DNA from: Streptomyces asoensis | GTDB taxonomy: Bacteria > Actinomycetota > Actinomycetes > Streptomycetales > Streptomycetaceae | Length of the DNA: 64,000 nucleotides | Reading direction: 5' to 3' | Assembly: GCF_013085465.1 (NCBI RefSeq) | Contig: NZ_CP049838.1 | Location: forward strand, 4,030,001-4,094,000 | In this document: piece by piece, positions 7,735-16,067 of the stretch | How the letters are laid out: each line of letters starts with the position of its first letter | Numbering within the stretch: the first letter of the stretch is position 1 | Made by a program: the position numbers and the translations under genes | The notes under the pieces: model-generated | What the model was told of the DNA's origin: nothing | The model's database searches: none | What the model saw: the letters and a program-made list of their open reading frames with translations, nothing else

Positions 7735-9297
7735 TCAGGCAGTGGCCTTCCGCGGCCCGCCCGGAGTCGGCCCACCCGTCGTCGGCCCGCCCGGAGTCGG
7801 CCCACCCGGAGTCGTCGCCTCGCGTGTCTTCGTCGCGGCCGCCGTCAGCGGCCGGGCGATGTCCTCCAGGGAGCGTCGCTCGGCCTTGACCGCGAGGAAC
7901 ACCGCCACCAGACCCGCCGCGCACATCAGCGTCGCGCCGATGCAGAAGGCGAGGACCGTGTCGCCGACCTTGCCCGTGTCGGTGAGTTCGGCGAACAGCA
8001 GGGGGCCACTGATACCGCCGGCGGCCGTACCGAGGGCGTAGAAGAAGGCGATGGACATCGCGCGGGTCTCCATCGGGAAGACCTCGGACACCGTCAGATA
8101 GGCACTCGACGCGCCCGCCGACGCGAAGAACAGCACCGCGCACCAGCAGGCCGTCATCGTCGTCGCGGTCAGCGAGCCCTGGTCGAACAGCCAGGCCGTG
8201 CCGAACAGCAGCACACCGGAGAGCAGATACGTCGAGGAGATCATCACCCGCCGGCCCACCGTGTCGAACAGCTTGCCCAGCAGCAGCGGACCACAGAAGT
8301 TGCCGATGGCGATGACGGCGAAGTAATAGCCGGTGTTGCCGCTCGGCACGTCGAAGAACTTGGTCAGGATCGCGCCGAAGCCGAAGGTGATCGCGTTGTA
8401 GAGGAAGGCCTGTCCGATGAAGAGGGAGAAGCCGAGGACCGCGCGGCGCCGGTAGGAGGAGAACACCGTGCGGGCGATCTCGACGAAGGAGACGCTGCGG
8501 CGCTGGTGGATGGTGAGCTCACCCTCGGCCCGGGGCAGCCGCTCCCCCTTCTCCTCCTCGATCTGCTGTTCGATCGAGGTGACGATCTGCTCGGCCTCCC
8601 GGTCCCGGCCGTGGATCAGCAGCCAGCGCGGGCTCTCCGGGACGTGCCGCCGTACGAGCAGGATCACCAGGGCGAGGACGGCGCCCAGCGCGAACGTCAG
8701 CCGCCAGCCCACGTCCGCCGCGAAGATGTCCGTGTTCAGCGCGACGATCGACAGCAGCGAACCGGCGACCGCGCCCAGCCAGAAGCTGCCGTTGATGATC
8801 AGGTCGACGCGCCCCCGGTACTGCGCGGGGATCAGCTCGTCGATCGCGGAGTTGATGGCCGCGTACTCCCCGCCGATGCCGAAGCCGGTGAGGAACCGGA
8901 AGAGCAGGAACCACCAGGTGTCGAAGGAGATCGCGGTCAGGGCGGTGGCCGCCAGATACACCGCGAGGGTGATCATGAACAGCTTCTTGCGGCCCCACTT
9001 GTCGGTCAGCCGCCCCCAGAAGAGGGCACCGATACAGGCGCCCGCCACATACAGCGCGGCCGCGATGCCGGTGACCTGCCCGGAGGTGATCGGCAGGCCG
9101 CTTCCCGGCTCCGACAGTCGGCTCGCGATGTTCCCGACGACCGTGACCTCCAGGCCGTCCAGGATCCACACGGTGCCGAGTCCGAAGACGATGGTCCAGT
9201 GCCAGCGCGACCAGGGCAGCCGGTCGAGGCGGGCGGGGATGTCGGTGGTGATCGTGCGGTCCTTCTCGGCCGGCACGGCGGCTTCTGCGCTGGTCAT
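7735..9297 (-). CDS. MFS transporter, sugar-porter type
   Basis: About 520 aa and twelve membrane helices. The MFS loop motif is present as GRLTDKWGRKK, repeated in the second half as GKLFDTVGRRV, and PESPRWLL after helix 6 is the signature of the sugar-porter/metabolite:proton symporter branch. The C-terminus has a Gly-Pro-Thr repeat (GGPTPGGPTTGGP) encoded by tandem DNA repeats. A longer frame opens at 9324, but GAGGAGG lies just before the ATG at 9297, which I take as the start. The 5' leader contains a short sequence like the 3' half of a TPP aptamer (see findings). The substrate is unknown. Confidence 0.88.
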   Translation of the reverse strand: MTSAEAAVPAEKDRTITTDIPARLDRLPWSRWHWTIVFGLGTVWILDGLEVTVVGNIASRLSEPGSGLPITSGQVTGIAAALYVAGACIGALFWGRLTDKWGRKKLFMITLAVYLAATALTAISFDTWWFLLFRFLTGFGIGGEYAAINSAIDELIPAQYRGRVDLIINGSFWLGAVAGSLLSIVALNTDIFAADVGWRLTFALGAVLALVILLVRRHVPESPRWLLIHGRDREAEQIVTSIEQQIEEEKGERLPRAEGELTIHQRRSVSFVEIARTVFSSYRRRAVLGFSLFIGQAFLYNAITFGFGAILTKFFDVPSGNTGYYFAVIAIGNFCGPLLLGKLFDTVGRRVMISSTYLLSGVLLFGTAWLFDQGSLTATTMTACWCAVLFFASAGASSAYLTVSEVFPMETRAMSIAFFYALGTAAGGISGPLLFAELTDTGKVGDTVLAFCIGATLMCAAGLVAVFLAVKAERRSLEDIARPLTAAATKTREATTPGGPTPGGPTTGGPTPGGPRKATA

Positions 9298-9362
9298 GGG
9301 CTCCCTCCTCGGCACGCTCCCCATCGGGCGGCATGCGGATCAGGTTCCCGCGACCGGCTGAT

Positions 9363-10688
9363 TCACGCCCCGAGCGCGCGCGCCACCGTGTAGATCAGCA
9401 GCCCGGCCAGCGAGCCCACCACCGTGCCGTTGATCCGGATGAACTGGAGGTCACGGCCGATGTTGGCCTCGATCTTGCGGGTCGTGTGTTCCGCGTCCCA
9501 GCCCGCGACCGTGTCGGTGATCAGCGAGGTGATCTCCTTCCGGTACGTCGTCACCACGTGCACCGCCGCGCCCTCGACCCAGCTGTCCACCTTCTCCTGG
9601 ACCTTGCGCTCGGTGGCCATCCGGGCCCCCAGGGACAGGAGCGAGGCCCGCACCCGCAGCCGCAGTTCACTGCGCTCGTCCTCCGCCGCCGCCACGATCA
9701 TGGAGCGCACGGCGGTCCAGGCGGACGCGATCAGATCCTGCACCTCGCCCCGGCCCAGCACCTCACCCTTGAGCCGCTCCACCCGCGCCCGCGTGTCCGT
9801 GTCGGACTGGAGGTCGGAGGCGAAGTCGGTGAGAAAACGGTCGAGGGCGCCCCGGGCCGGGTGGGACGGCATGTCCCGCATCTCCGCACAGAACCGCAGC
9901 AGCTCCTTGTAGACGCGCTCACCGATCCGCTTGTCGACGAACCGGGGGGTCCAGCCGGGCGCACCGCCCTCCACCGCGCCCATCACCGAGTCGCCGTGCA
10001 GCACCAGCCAGTCGTACGCCCGGGCCACCACCAGGTCCACGGCCCGCCGGTGACCGCCGTCCGCGACGACCTTCTCCAGCATCTTCCCGATGCCCGGCGC
10101 GATCTCCTGCGCGTCCGCGCGACGCGTGATCGCCTCCCCCACCACCGCCTGCACGTCCGAGTCGCGCAGCACCGTGAGCGCGCCCCGCAGTGCCGTCGCC
10201 AGCTCGGCCGTCACCCGGTCGGCGTGCTCCGGATCGGCCAGCCAGGCGCCCAGCCGGGTGCCGATGCCGACCGTGCGCAGCCGCTGCCGTACGACGTCCT
10301 CGGAGAGGAAGTTCTCCCCGACGAACTCACCCAGCGAGACACCCAGTTGGTCCTTCTTGTTCGGGATGATCGCGGTGTGCGGGATGGGCAGGCCGAGCGG
10401 GTGACGGAAGAGCGCCGTGACCGCGAACCAGTCGGCGAGCGCACCGACCATGCCCGCCTCCGCGGCGGCCGCCACATAGCCCGCCCAGGGGCCCGCGCCC
10501 CGATGCGAGGCCCACTCGGCGAGGACGTACACCACGGCCACGAACAGCAGCAGCCCGGCCGCGGTGAGCTTCATCCGGCGCACACCGCGCTGCTTCTCCT
10601 CGTCGGCGGCGCTGAAGACGCTCATCGTGCGCGCCGCCCTGGTGCCGGCCGGCCGCTCCGCTTCCGTACGATCCATCCGTTCCATCCG
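9363..10688 (-). CDS. DUF445 family membrane-associated protein
   Basis: About 441 aa. After a short cytoplasmic N-terminus there is one membrane helix (KLTAAGLLLFVAVVYVLAE), then the DUF445 hallmark GALADWFAVTALFRHPLG and HTAIIPNKKDQLG, a long helical and probably coiled-coil region, and a C-terminal hydrophobic segment (GTVVGSLAGLLIYTVARAL). The molecular role of DUF445 proteins is not established. ATG at 10688 (MERMDRTEAE) or 10679 is more plausible than the open frame reaching 10847, whose extra residues are low-complexity Arg/Ser. It ends about 65 nt upstream of the MFS gene and may be cotranscribed with it. Confidence 0.85.
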   Translation of the reverse strand, partial: RMERMDRTEAERPAGTRAARTMSVFSAADEEKQRGVRRMKLTAAGLLLFVAVVYVLAEWASHRGAGPWAGYVAAAAEAGMVGALADWFAVTALFRHPLGLPIPHTAIIPNKKDQLGVSLGEFVGENFLSEDVVRQRLRTVGIGTRLGAWLADPEHADRVTAELATALRGALTVLRDSDVQAVVGEAITRRADAQEIAPGIGKMLEKVVADGGHRRAVDLVVARAYDWLVLHGDSVMGAVEGGAPGWTPRFVDKRIGERVYKELLRFCAEMRDMPSHPARGALDRFLTDFASDLQSDTDTRARVERLKGEVLGRGEVQDLIASAWTAVRSMIVAAAEDERSELRLRVRASLLSLGARMATERKVQEKVDSWVEGAAVHVVTTYRKEITSLITDTVAGWDAEHTTRKIEANIGRDLQFIRINGTVVGSLAGLLIYTVARALGA

Positions 10689-10907
10689 TTCCGGTCGACG
10701 CCCCGTGCCACCCGTGTCCCGCACGCAGATATTGTCCCTACTTGACCGACTCCTGGAACGGAACAAGAGTTCCCGGCGTCTCTCAGGTGGGGAGCTCAAC
10801 GGCGAACTCCTGCGTGAACGCATCACCGTATGAACGCATTCACGCATGACTGCATGACTGCATGACCCGGAGCCGCGCCGCTCCCTTCACCGAGGAGAAC
10901 CCCCAGC

Positions 10908-12269
10908 ATGACCAGGCCACACGTTGGGGGTGTGGGGGTGTCCCCCACAAGACACGGCGCCCTCCTGTCGGCGATCATCGCCCTTGTCGTGGGCCTGTCC
11001 ACCGCCATATACGTCTCCGTCGCCTCCGACCACGGTCCCGGGCTCGACCCCCGGGCGGCCACCCGCGCCGCCGCCCCCGGCCCCGGCAGCGCCGCCCCCA
11101 TCTCGACGGGCGTCTGGGTCGGCACCTGGGCCGCCTCCCCGGTCAGTGGTGAACCGGGCACCGCGACCGACGGCATGGCGGGCCGCACGGTCCGCAACGT
11201 CGTGCACACCAGCGTCGGCGGGACGAGTGCCCGCATCACGCTGTCCAACCTCTACGGCACCGGCCCGCTCACCGTGACGCACGCCACCCTCGCCGTCGCG
11301 GCCGACGGCGGGAGCGCGGCAGCGGTCCCCGACACGCTGCGCCGGCTCACCTTCGGCGGCGCCACCACCGTCGTCGTCCCGGCCGGCGGGCAGACGGTCA
11401 GCGACGCCGTGACCGTCATCGTTCCGCACGACTCCGATGTCCTGGTCAGCACCTACTCCCCCACCTCCGCCGGGCCGGTCACCTACCACCCGCACGCCCG
11501 GCAGACCAACTACGTCGCCGAGGGCGAGTCCACCGAGGACGTCACCGGCGCCGCGTTCACCGGGGCCGGCGAGTACTGGCGCTACCTGACCGCCCTCGAC
11601 GTGCTCAGCAACGAGGCCGACGGCACGATCGTCGCCCTCGGCGACTCCATCACCGACGGCGTCACCTCCACCGCGGGCGCGAACCGCCGCTGGCCCGACG
11701 TCCTCGCCGACCGGCTGCGGGCGAGCGTCGCCGCCGACGGGGACGCGCCCCGCTACGGCGTCGTCAACGAGGGCATCAGCGGCAACCAGGTCCTCGCCGA
11801 CGACTCCCGCCGCGGCGCCGCCGGCCTCAACCGCTTCGAACGGGACGTCCTCGGCCGTACGAACGTCAAGGTCGTCGTCATCGACCTCGGCATCAACGAC
11901 ATCCTGCGCAACCCCGGGCTCGTCGACCCGCAGGCGGTCCTCGACGGCCTGCGCACCCTCGTCGACCGGGCCCACGCCCACGGCATCAGGGTCGTCGGCA
12001 CCACCCTCATGCCGTTCCGCGGCCACCGCGGCTGGAGCGACGGCCGCGAGGACGTACGGCAGCGGATCAACCAGGCGATCCGGGCGGACGGGGTGTTCGA
12101 CACGGTCGTCGACCTCGACCGGGCGCTGCGCGACCCGTACGACCCGCGCAGCCTGCGCCCGGAGTACGACTCGGGCGACCATCTGCACCCCAGCGACCGG
12201 GGCTACCGCAAGATGGCACAGACCGTCGACCTGACGAAGCTGGAAGGCTCGGCACCCGCCCGCCTGTGA
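10908..12269 (+). CDS. Secreted SGNH/GDSL hydrolase
   Basis: A 453-aa lipase/esterase-like enzyme. An N-terminal signal peptide or anchor (ALLSAIIALVVGLSTAIYV) is followed by a beta-rich domain of about 180 residues and then the SGNH core: block I ALGDSITDGV with the catalytic Ser, a block III-like EGISGNQVL, LGINDIL, and block V SGDHLHPSDRGY with the Asp and His. This two-domain layout is common in Streptomyces secreted esterases. The ATG at 10908 follows GAGGAG. A terminator-like hairpin follows the stop. The substrate cannot be read from sequence. Confidence 0.9.
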   Translation: MTRPHVGGVGVSPTRHGALLSAIIALVVGLSTAIYVSVASDHGPGLDPRAATRAAAPGPGSAAPISTGVWVGTWAASPVSGEPGTATDGMAGRTVRNVVHTSVGGTSARITLSNLYGTGPLTVTHATLAVAADGGSAAAVPDTLRRLTFGGATTVVVPAGGQTVSDAVTVIVPHDSDVLVSTYSPTSAGPVTYHPHARQTNYVAEGESTEDVTGAAFTGAGEYWRYLTALDVLSNEADGTIVALGDSITDGVTSTAGANRRWPDVLADRLRASVAADGDAPRYGVVNEGISGNQVLADDSRRGAAGLNRFERDVLGRTNVKVVVIDLGINDILRNPGLVDPQAVLDGLRTLVDRAHAHGIRVVGTTLMPFRGHRGWSDGREDVRQRINQAIRADGVFDTVVDLDRALRDPYDPRSLRPEYDSGDHLHPSDRGYRKMAQTVDLTKLEGSAPARL

Positions 12270-12277
12270 CAACCGCC

Positions 12278-12295
12278 GAGCCCCCCGCAGGGCTC
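12278..12295. terminator. Hairpin between convergent genes
   Basis: GAGCCC and GGGCTC with a 6-nt loop lie nine bases after the SGNH hydrolase stop and also downstream of the oppositely oriented DUF1707 gene. Confidence 0.45.
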
Positions 12296-12320
12296 AGCCG
12301 GAGCAGATCCCGGGGCGGGC

Positions 12321-13148
12321 TCAGTCCTCGTAGCGGCGCTCCCGCCGGTCCTCCCGGGGCCCGGGCCCTGCGCCGTGGCCCTGGCCGAGGCCGTGCCCGT
12401 GCTGGAGGTCCTTGTGGCCCTCCAGGATCCGGCGGTGGGCCTCCCCCTCGTCGCCCCGGGACGACGAACGCAGCTCGCGCTTCGCCGCCTTGCGGTCCAG
12501 CTTCTCCTGCCGCCGGGCGGCCCGCGTCTTCTTGCGCTCGATGCCGACCCCACCCCAGAAGGCGAACCCGCCGACGACCACCCGCGGCGCACCCGGGTCA
12601 CCGGGAACACCGGTCTCCCGCTGGTCGAAGCCGCCCATCACGCCGATCCCACGGACCACGACCTCGACCCCCGGCGGCACCGTGATCTGCACCCCGCCCA
12701 TGATCGCGACGCAGTTGATCTCGATCTCACCGGCGGCGAAGTTCGCCTCACGCAGGTCGATCTCCCCGCCACCCCAGAAGGCGAAGCAGTTGAACCGCCG
12801 GGGCGCCGTCCAGCGGCCCCTGCGCTGGAAGCCGGACATCACGGCCACCGCCCAGGTCGACGAACCCTCGCCGCCCACGATCCGCCCGGCCCAACTCCCC
12901 TCCGCAGGCGGCTCCTTGTGCAGCGACACGAGGGGCGCAGGCGTGACCCCGGCGACCGGCAGATCACGGGTGATCGGCGCCAACTCCCCGTACGTGCGCG
13001 CGTTGTACGTCTCCTCCAGCCGCTCCTCGAACTCCGTCATGTCGAGCCGGCCCTCCGCGAGGGCGTCCCGCAGGACCTCGGCGACCCGCTCACGATCGGC
13101 GTCGGAGGCACGGAGATCCGGCAGGCCCGGGGCTGCGTCGTCGGTCAT
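12321..13148 (-). CDS. DUF1707 and LiaF-like C-terminal domain protein
   Basis: 275 aa. Residues about 10-60 form the actinobacterial DUF1707 domain (LRASDADRERVAEVLRDAL, then FEERLEETYNARTYGEL). Residues about 125-225 form a repetitive beta-solenoid with FWGGGEIDLR and VAIMGGVQITVP, like the C-terminus of LiaF/cell-wall stress proteins. The tail is highly charged. Related proteins respond to envelope stress; this one lacks LiaF's membrane helices, so it is probably cytoplasmic. TAGGCT lies 6 nt before the ATG, predicting a leaderless mRNA. Confidence 0.85.
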   Translation of the reverse strand: MTDDAAPGLPDLRASDADRERVAEVLRDALAEGRLDMTEFEERLEETYNARTYGELAPITRDLPVAGVTPAPLVSLHKEPPAEGSWAGRIVGGEGSSTWAVAVMSGFQRRGRWTAPRRFNCFAFWGGGEIDLREANFAAGEIEINCVAIMGGVQITVPPGVEVVVRGIGVMGGFDQRETGVPGDPGAPRVVVGGFAFWGGVGIERKKTRAARRQEKLDRKAAKRELRSSSRGDEGEAHRRILEGHKDLQHGHGLGQGHGAGPGPREDRRERRYED

Positions 13149-13157
13149 ATCAGCAGC

Positions 13158-14210
13158 CTACGAGTTCCCGGGCCCCGGCACTACGGTCTCCCTCACGGGC
13201 TCCCGGTCCGGCGGGAGCTTGGGCGTGTCCCCCATCGAATACAGCATCTTCGCGATCACGGCCTCGATGTCCGGCTCCCGCACCGACAGGTCCACCAGCG
13301 GGTACTCCGCCGCGATCCGGGCGACGAGCGGAGCCGCCGACTCCGACGCCGGGAACGCCAGCCACTGCCTCGGCCCGTCCACCTTCACCACCCGCGCCGC
13401 CTCCCCCACCTCGACCGGCGGCAGCTCCCGCTCCAGGTCCACCACCAGCGTCCGCTCGCTCTCCCCCGCCTCGTGCAGCCCGGCGAGCGCACCGTCGTAG
13501 ACCAGACGACCGTGGTCGATGACCATCACCCGGGAGCAGAGCTGCTCGATGTCCTGGAGGTCGTGCGTGGTGAGCAGGACCGTCGTGCCGCGCTCGGTGT
13601 TCAACTCGCGCAGGAACTCCCGCACCCGCGCCTTGGAGACCACGTCCAGACCGATCGTCGGCTCGTCCAGGTAGAGCACCTCGGGATCGTGCAGCAGGGC
13701 CGCCGCGATGTCCCCGCGCATCCGCTGACCGAGCGACAGCTGACGCACCGGCACATCCAACAGGGCCGACAGGTCGAGGAGTTCGACCAGCCGGTCGAGG
13801 TTCTCCCGGTAACGGCCGTCCGGGATCCGGTACATGCGGTGCATCAGCCGGTAGGAGTCGATCAGCGGAAGGTCCCACCACAGCGTCGTGCGCTGCCCGA
13901 ACACCACCCCTATGCGATGCGCCAGCCGCGTCCGCTCACGGGACGGATCGATCCCGGCGACCCGCAGCCGGCCCCCGCTCGGCGTCAGGATCCCCGTCAG
14001 CATCTTGATCGTCGTCGACTTCCCCGCGCCGTTCGGCCCGATGTAGCCGACCATCTCACCGCGCGCCACGGTGAAGGAGATCGCGTCCACCGCCCGCACC
14101 CGCCGCAGCTCCCGCTTCAGGAAACCGGTCCTCCTCCGCACGTCGAAGACCTTCTCGACCCGGTCCACCTCGATGAACGCACTCTCCGACACCGTCGCAC
14201 CCTCCGACAC
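13158..14210 (-). CDS. ABC transporter ATP-binding protein (ABC-2/DUF990 exporter)
   Basis: About 350 aa. Walker A GPNGAGKST, signature LSLGQRMRGD, Walker B VLYLDEPTIGLD and H-loop LLTTHDLQD are all intact, so it is a functional ATPase of the NatA/DrrA-like class, with a C-terminal extension of about 90 residues. It forms an operon with two permeases; the upstream permease stop lies 9 nt before this GTG. GTG at 14192, behind GGAGGG, is an equally good start. The same frame stays open to 14981 in antisense to the permease, but that extension is an artefact. The exported substrate is unknown. Confidence 0.92.
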   Translation of the reverse strand: MSEGATVSESAFIEVDRVEKVFDVRRRTGFLKRELRRVRAVDAISFTVARGEMVGYIGPNGAGKSTTIKMLTGILTPSGGRLRVAGIDPSRERTRLAHRIGVVFGQRTTLWWDLPLIDSYRLMHRMYRIPDGRYRENLDRLVELLDLSALLDVPVRQLSLGQRMRGDIAAALLHDPEVLYLDEPTIGLDVVSKARVREFLRELNTERGTTVLLTTHDLQDIEQLCSRVMVIDHGRLVYDGALAGLHEAGESERTLVVDLERELPPVEVGEAARVVKVDGPRQWLAFPASESAAPLVARIAAEYPLVDLSVREPDIEAVIAKMLYSMGDTPKLPPDREPVRETVVPGPGNS

Positions 14211-14218
14211 GATCGCCC

Positions 14219-15040
14219 TCAACTCCCCGTACTCCGATACGTCCGCAGCCCCGCCCGCCACGCCAGCCCCGCCGCCGCACAGCACGCCGCCGCCACCAGC
14301 GGCGGAGCGAACGCCGCCCACTCCGGCAGCCCCAACGGATACGGCCGCCCCAACACATGAGCCGCCGGAACCCAGTTGACGAACGCCAGCGGCAGCACGA
14401 ACGTCACCCCGCGCACCAGCTCCTTGCCGAACACGGTCGGCGGATACTGAAGCAGCGTCTGACCGCCGTACGTGAACGCGGCCTGCACCTCGGACGCGTC
14501 CTGCGCCACGAACTGGAACGCCGCGCCCGCCACGAACACCGCCGAGAAGATCACCCCGCCGCACACCAGCATCACCGGCACCAGCGCCACCTTCACCGGC
14601 GTCCAGGCGACATCCAGCGCGACACACGCGTAGCCCAGCACCAGCGTGCCCTGGATCAGCCGGGCGACCCGGCGCAGCGCGAACCGGTCCGCGGCGACCT
14701 GGGCCAGCACCGGCGCGGGCCGCACCAGCAGCGTGTCGAGCGTGCCGTCCCGCACCCGCGAGCCCAGCCGGCCCGCCGAGCCGATCGACAGGTCCGCGAG
14801 CCCGAACGACGTCGCCGACAACCCGTACAGAAAGGCGACCTCTGGCAGCGTGTAGCCGCCGAGCACGTCCACCTGCGAGAACATCAGCAAGATCGCGACA
14901 AAGTCCAGCCCGGTCACCAGCAGACCACCGACCACGGTCAGCACGAACGACACCCGGTAGGCCAGCGTCGAGCGGATCCACATCCCGGCGATCAGCCGAT
15001 AGGCCCGCAACCCCTCCGCCAGCCGGCCGCCCTCACCCAC
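14219..15040 (-). CDS. ABC-2 type permease (second subunit)
   Basis: 273 aa, six hydrophobic segments (for example FVLTVVGGLLVTGLDFVAILLMF and LVPVMLVCGGVIFSAVFVAGAAF), with the family motif LGSRVRDGTLDTLLVRP between the second and third helices. Such permeases occur in pairs with a dedicated ATPase. The GTG start overlaps the upstream permease by 8 nt, so the three genes are translationally coupled. Confidence 0.9.
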   Translation of the reverse strand: MGEGGRLAEGLRAYRLIAGMWIRSTLAYRVSFVLTVVGGLLVTGLDFVAILLMFSQVDVLGGYTLPEVAFLYGLSATSFGLADLSIGSAGRLGSRVRDGTLDTLLVRPAPVLAQVAADRFALRRVARLIQGTLVLGYACVALDVAWTPVKVALVPVMLVCGGVIFSAVFVAGAAFQFVAQDASEVQAAFTYGGQTLLQYPPTVFGKELVRGVTFVLPLAFVNWVPAAHVLGRPYPLGLPEWAAFAPPLVAAACCAAAGLAWRAGLRTYRSTGS

Positions 15041-15833
15041 CCTGCACCACCACCCGCCGCGTCGCCGCCCCCTGCACCAGCCGGCCCACCGCCAGCAGCA
15101 CCACCGCCCAACCCGCCTGGAAGGCGAACGCGAACAACGGATCCGTCCGCCCCATCAGCACGTCCGCGGGCATCTGCAACAACGCCGACCACGGCAGCAA
15201 CGTCACGATGTCACCGAGCGGCTGGGGAAACGCGTTGAGCGGCAGCGCCATCCCCGAGAAGAACATCCCGGTGACCATCAGCACCTGCACCGCACCCGTG
15301 CCGTCCATCAGCCAGAACCCGCTCAGCGCCACCAGGAACCGGATCCCGTAGCTGACCACCATCGCCAGCGCGATCGTCACCGCGAAGGCCAGCCAGATCA
15401 CCGGATCGTGGGGCAGCGCCGTCGGAAAGAACAACGCCCCGAAGACGAACGGCAGCACCCCACGACCCAGCAACTGGAACAACGCCCGCCCCAGGTCACT
15501 CGCCAGCCACCACGCCTGGAGATCGGCCGGCCGGTACAGATCGACGGCGACCTCACCCGTACGGATCCGCTCCATCAACTCGGTCTCGAAACCGCCGCCC
15601 TGGATCGCGAGCGTCGCGAACAGCGCCTGCCCCAGCCACACATAGGTGACCGCCTGCGCCTGGTCATAGCCCCCCAGGTGCGGCCGCTCGTCCCACAACG
15701 CCAGATATGCGTAGACGAGGATCAGGCCGAAAACGGTATTGGTGAACACCCCCGCGGCCGTCGCCACCCGATAGGTCGCGTACCTTCTGAAACCCCCCGC
15801 CGTGACGGCCGCGTACAACCGCGCCGATCCCAA
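15033..15833 (-). CDS. ABC-2 type permease (first subunit, DUF990-like)
   Basis: 266 aa with six membrane segments. The loop ELMERIRTGEVAVDLYRPAD parallels the corresponding loop in the sister permease, showing that the two are paralogues. TTG at 15833 is preceded by GAGGAGGA at 8 nt, which fixes the start. It is the first gene of the permease-permease-ATPase operon. It is divergent from the PBP gene across about 230 bp. Confidence 0.9.
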   Translation of the reverse strand: MGSARLYAAVTAGGFRRYATYRVATAAGVFTNTVFGLILVYAYLALWDERPHLGGYDQAQAVTYVWLGQALFATLAIQGGGFETELMERIRTGEVAVDLYRPADLQAWWLASDLGRALFQLLGRGVLPFVFGALFFPTALPHDPVIWLAFAVTIALAMVVSYGIRFLVALSGFWLMDGTGAVQVLMVTGMFFSGMALPLNAFPQPLGDIVTLLPWSALLQMPADVLMGRTDPLFAFAFQAGWAVVLLAVGRLVQGAATRRVVVQGG

Positions 15834-15970
15834 GGCAACCGTCCTCCTCGCCCGCTAGTCACCCTTCGTGCCCTCTTCGACACCGAAGCGCAGGAGCCTA
15901 GTGCGCCGCTCCGGCCGCGTGCCACGCGTTTTCCGGGCACGAGGTGTGACCGAACGCGCGCCGATTGTCG

Positions 15971-15998
15971 GGAACGGAACGCTTGGTGCGAGAGTCTT
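15971..15998 (+). promoter_or_regulatory. Candidate SigE-type (envelope-stress) promoter of the PBP gene
   Basis: GGAACG, a 16-nt spacer, then AGTCTT matches the general shape of Streptomyces SigE promoters (GGAAC, N16-17, a TCT-containing -10). It lies 70 nt upstream of a cell-wall synthesis gene, the expected kind of target. Confidence 0.35.
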
Positions 15999-16067
15999 CA
16001 ACAGGGGACGCAGAAGGCGTACGAGGCGTACGGGAACGTACGACGCGAAACAGGAGTCCAGCAACAC

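Noticed and set aside
10848..10907. GCATGACT-like short repeats before the SGNH hydrolase
   Set aside because: Only a few imperfect 8-bp units; too short to call an operator or a repeat family.
12067..12255. Small frames on the opposite strand of the SGNH hydrolase
   Set aside because: No ribosome-binding site, Arg/Pro-rich, fully inside a well-supported gene.
13158..14981. A 607-residue frame covering the ABC ATPase
   Set aside because: The part beyond 14210 is antisense-frame sequence over the permease gene. The ATPase begins at GTG 14210 or 14192, next to ribosome-binding sites.
15408..16067. N-terminal extension of the PBP
   Set aside because: It is antisense to the ABC permease and has no start with a ribosome-binding site. 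The real start at 16068 gives the correct cytoplasmic tail.
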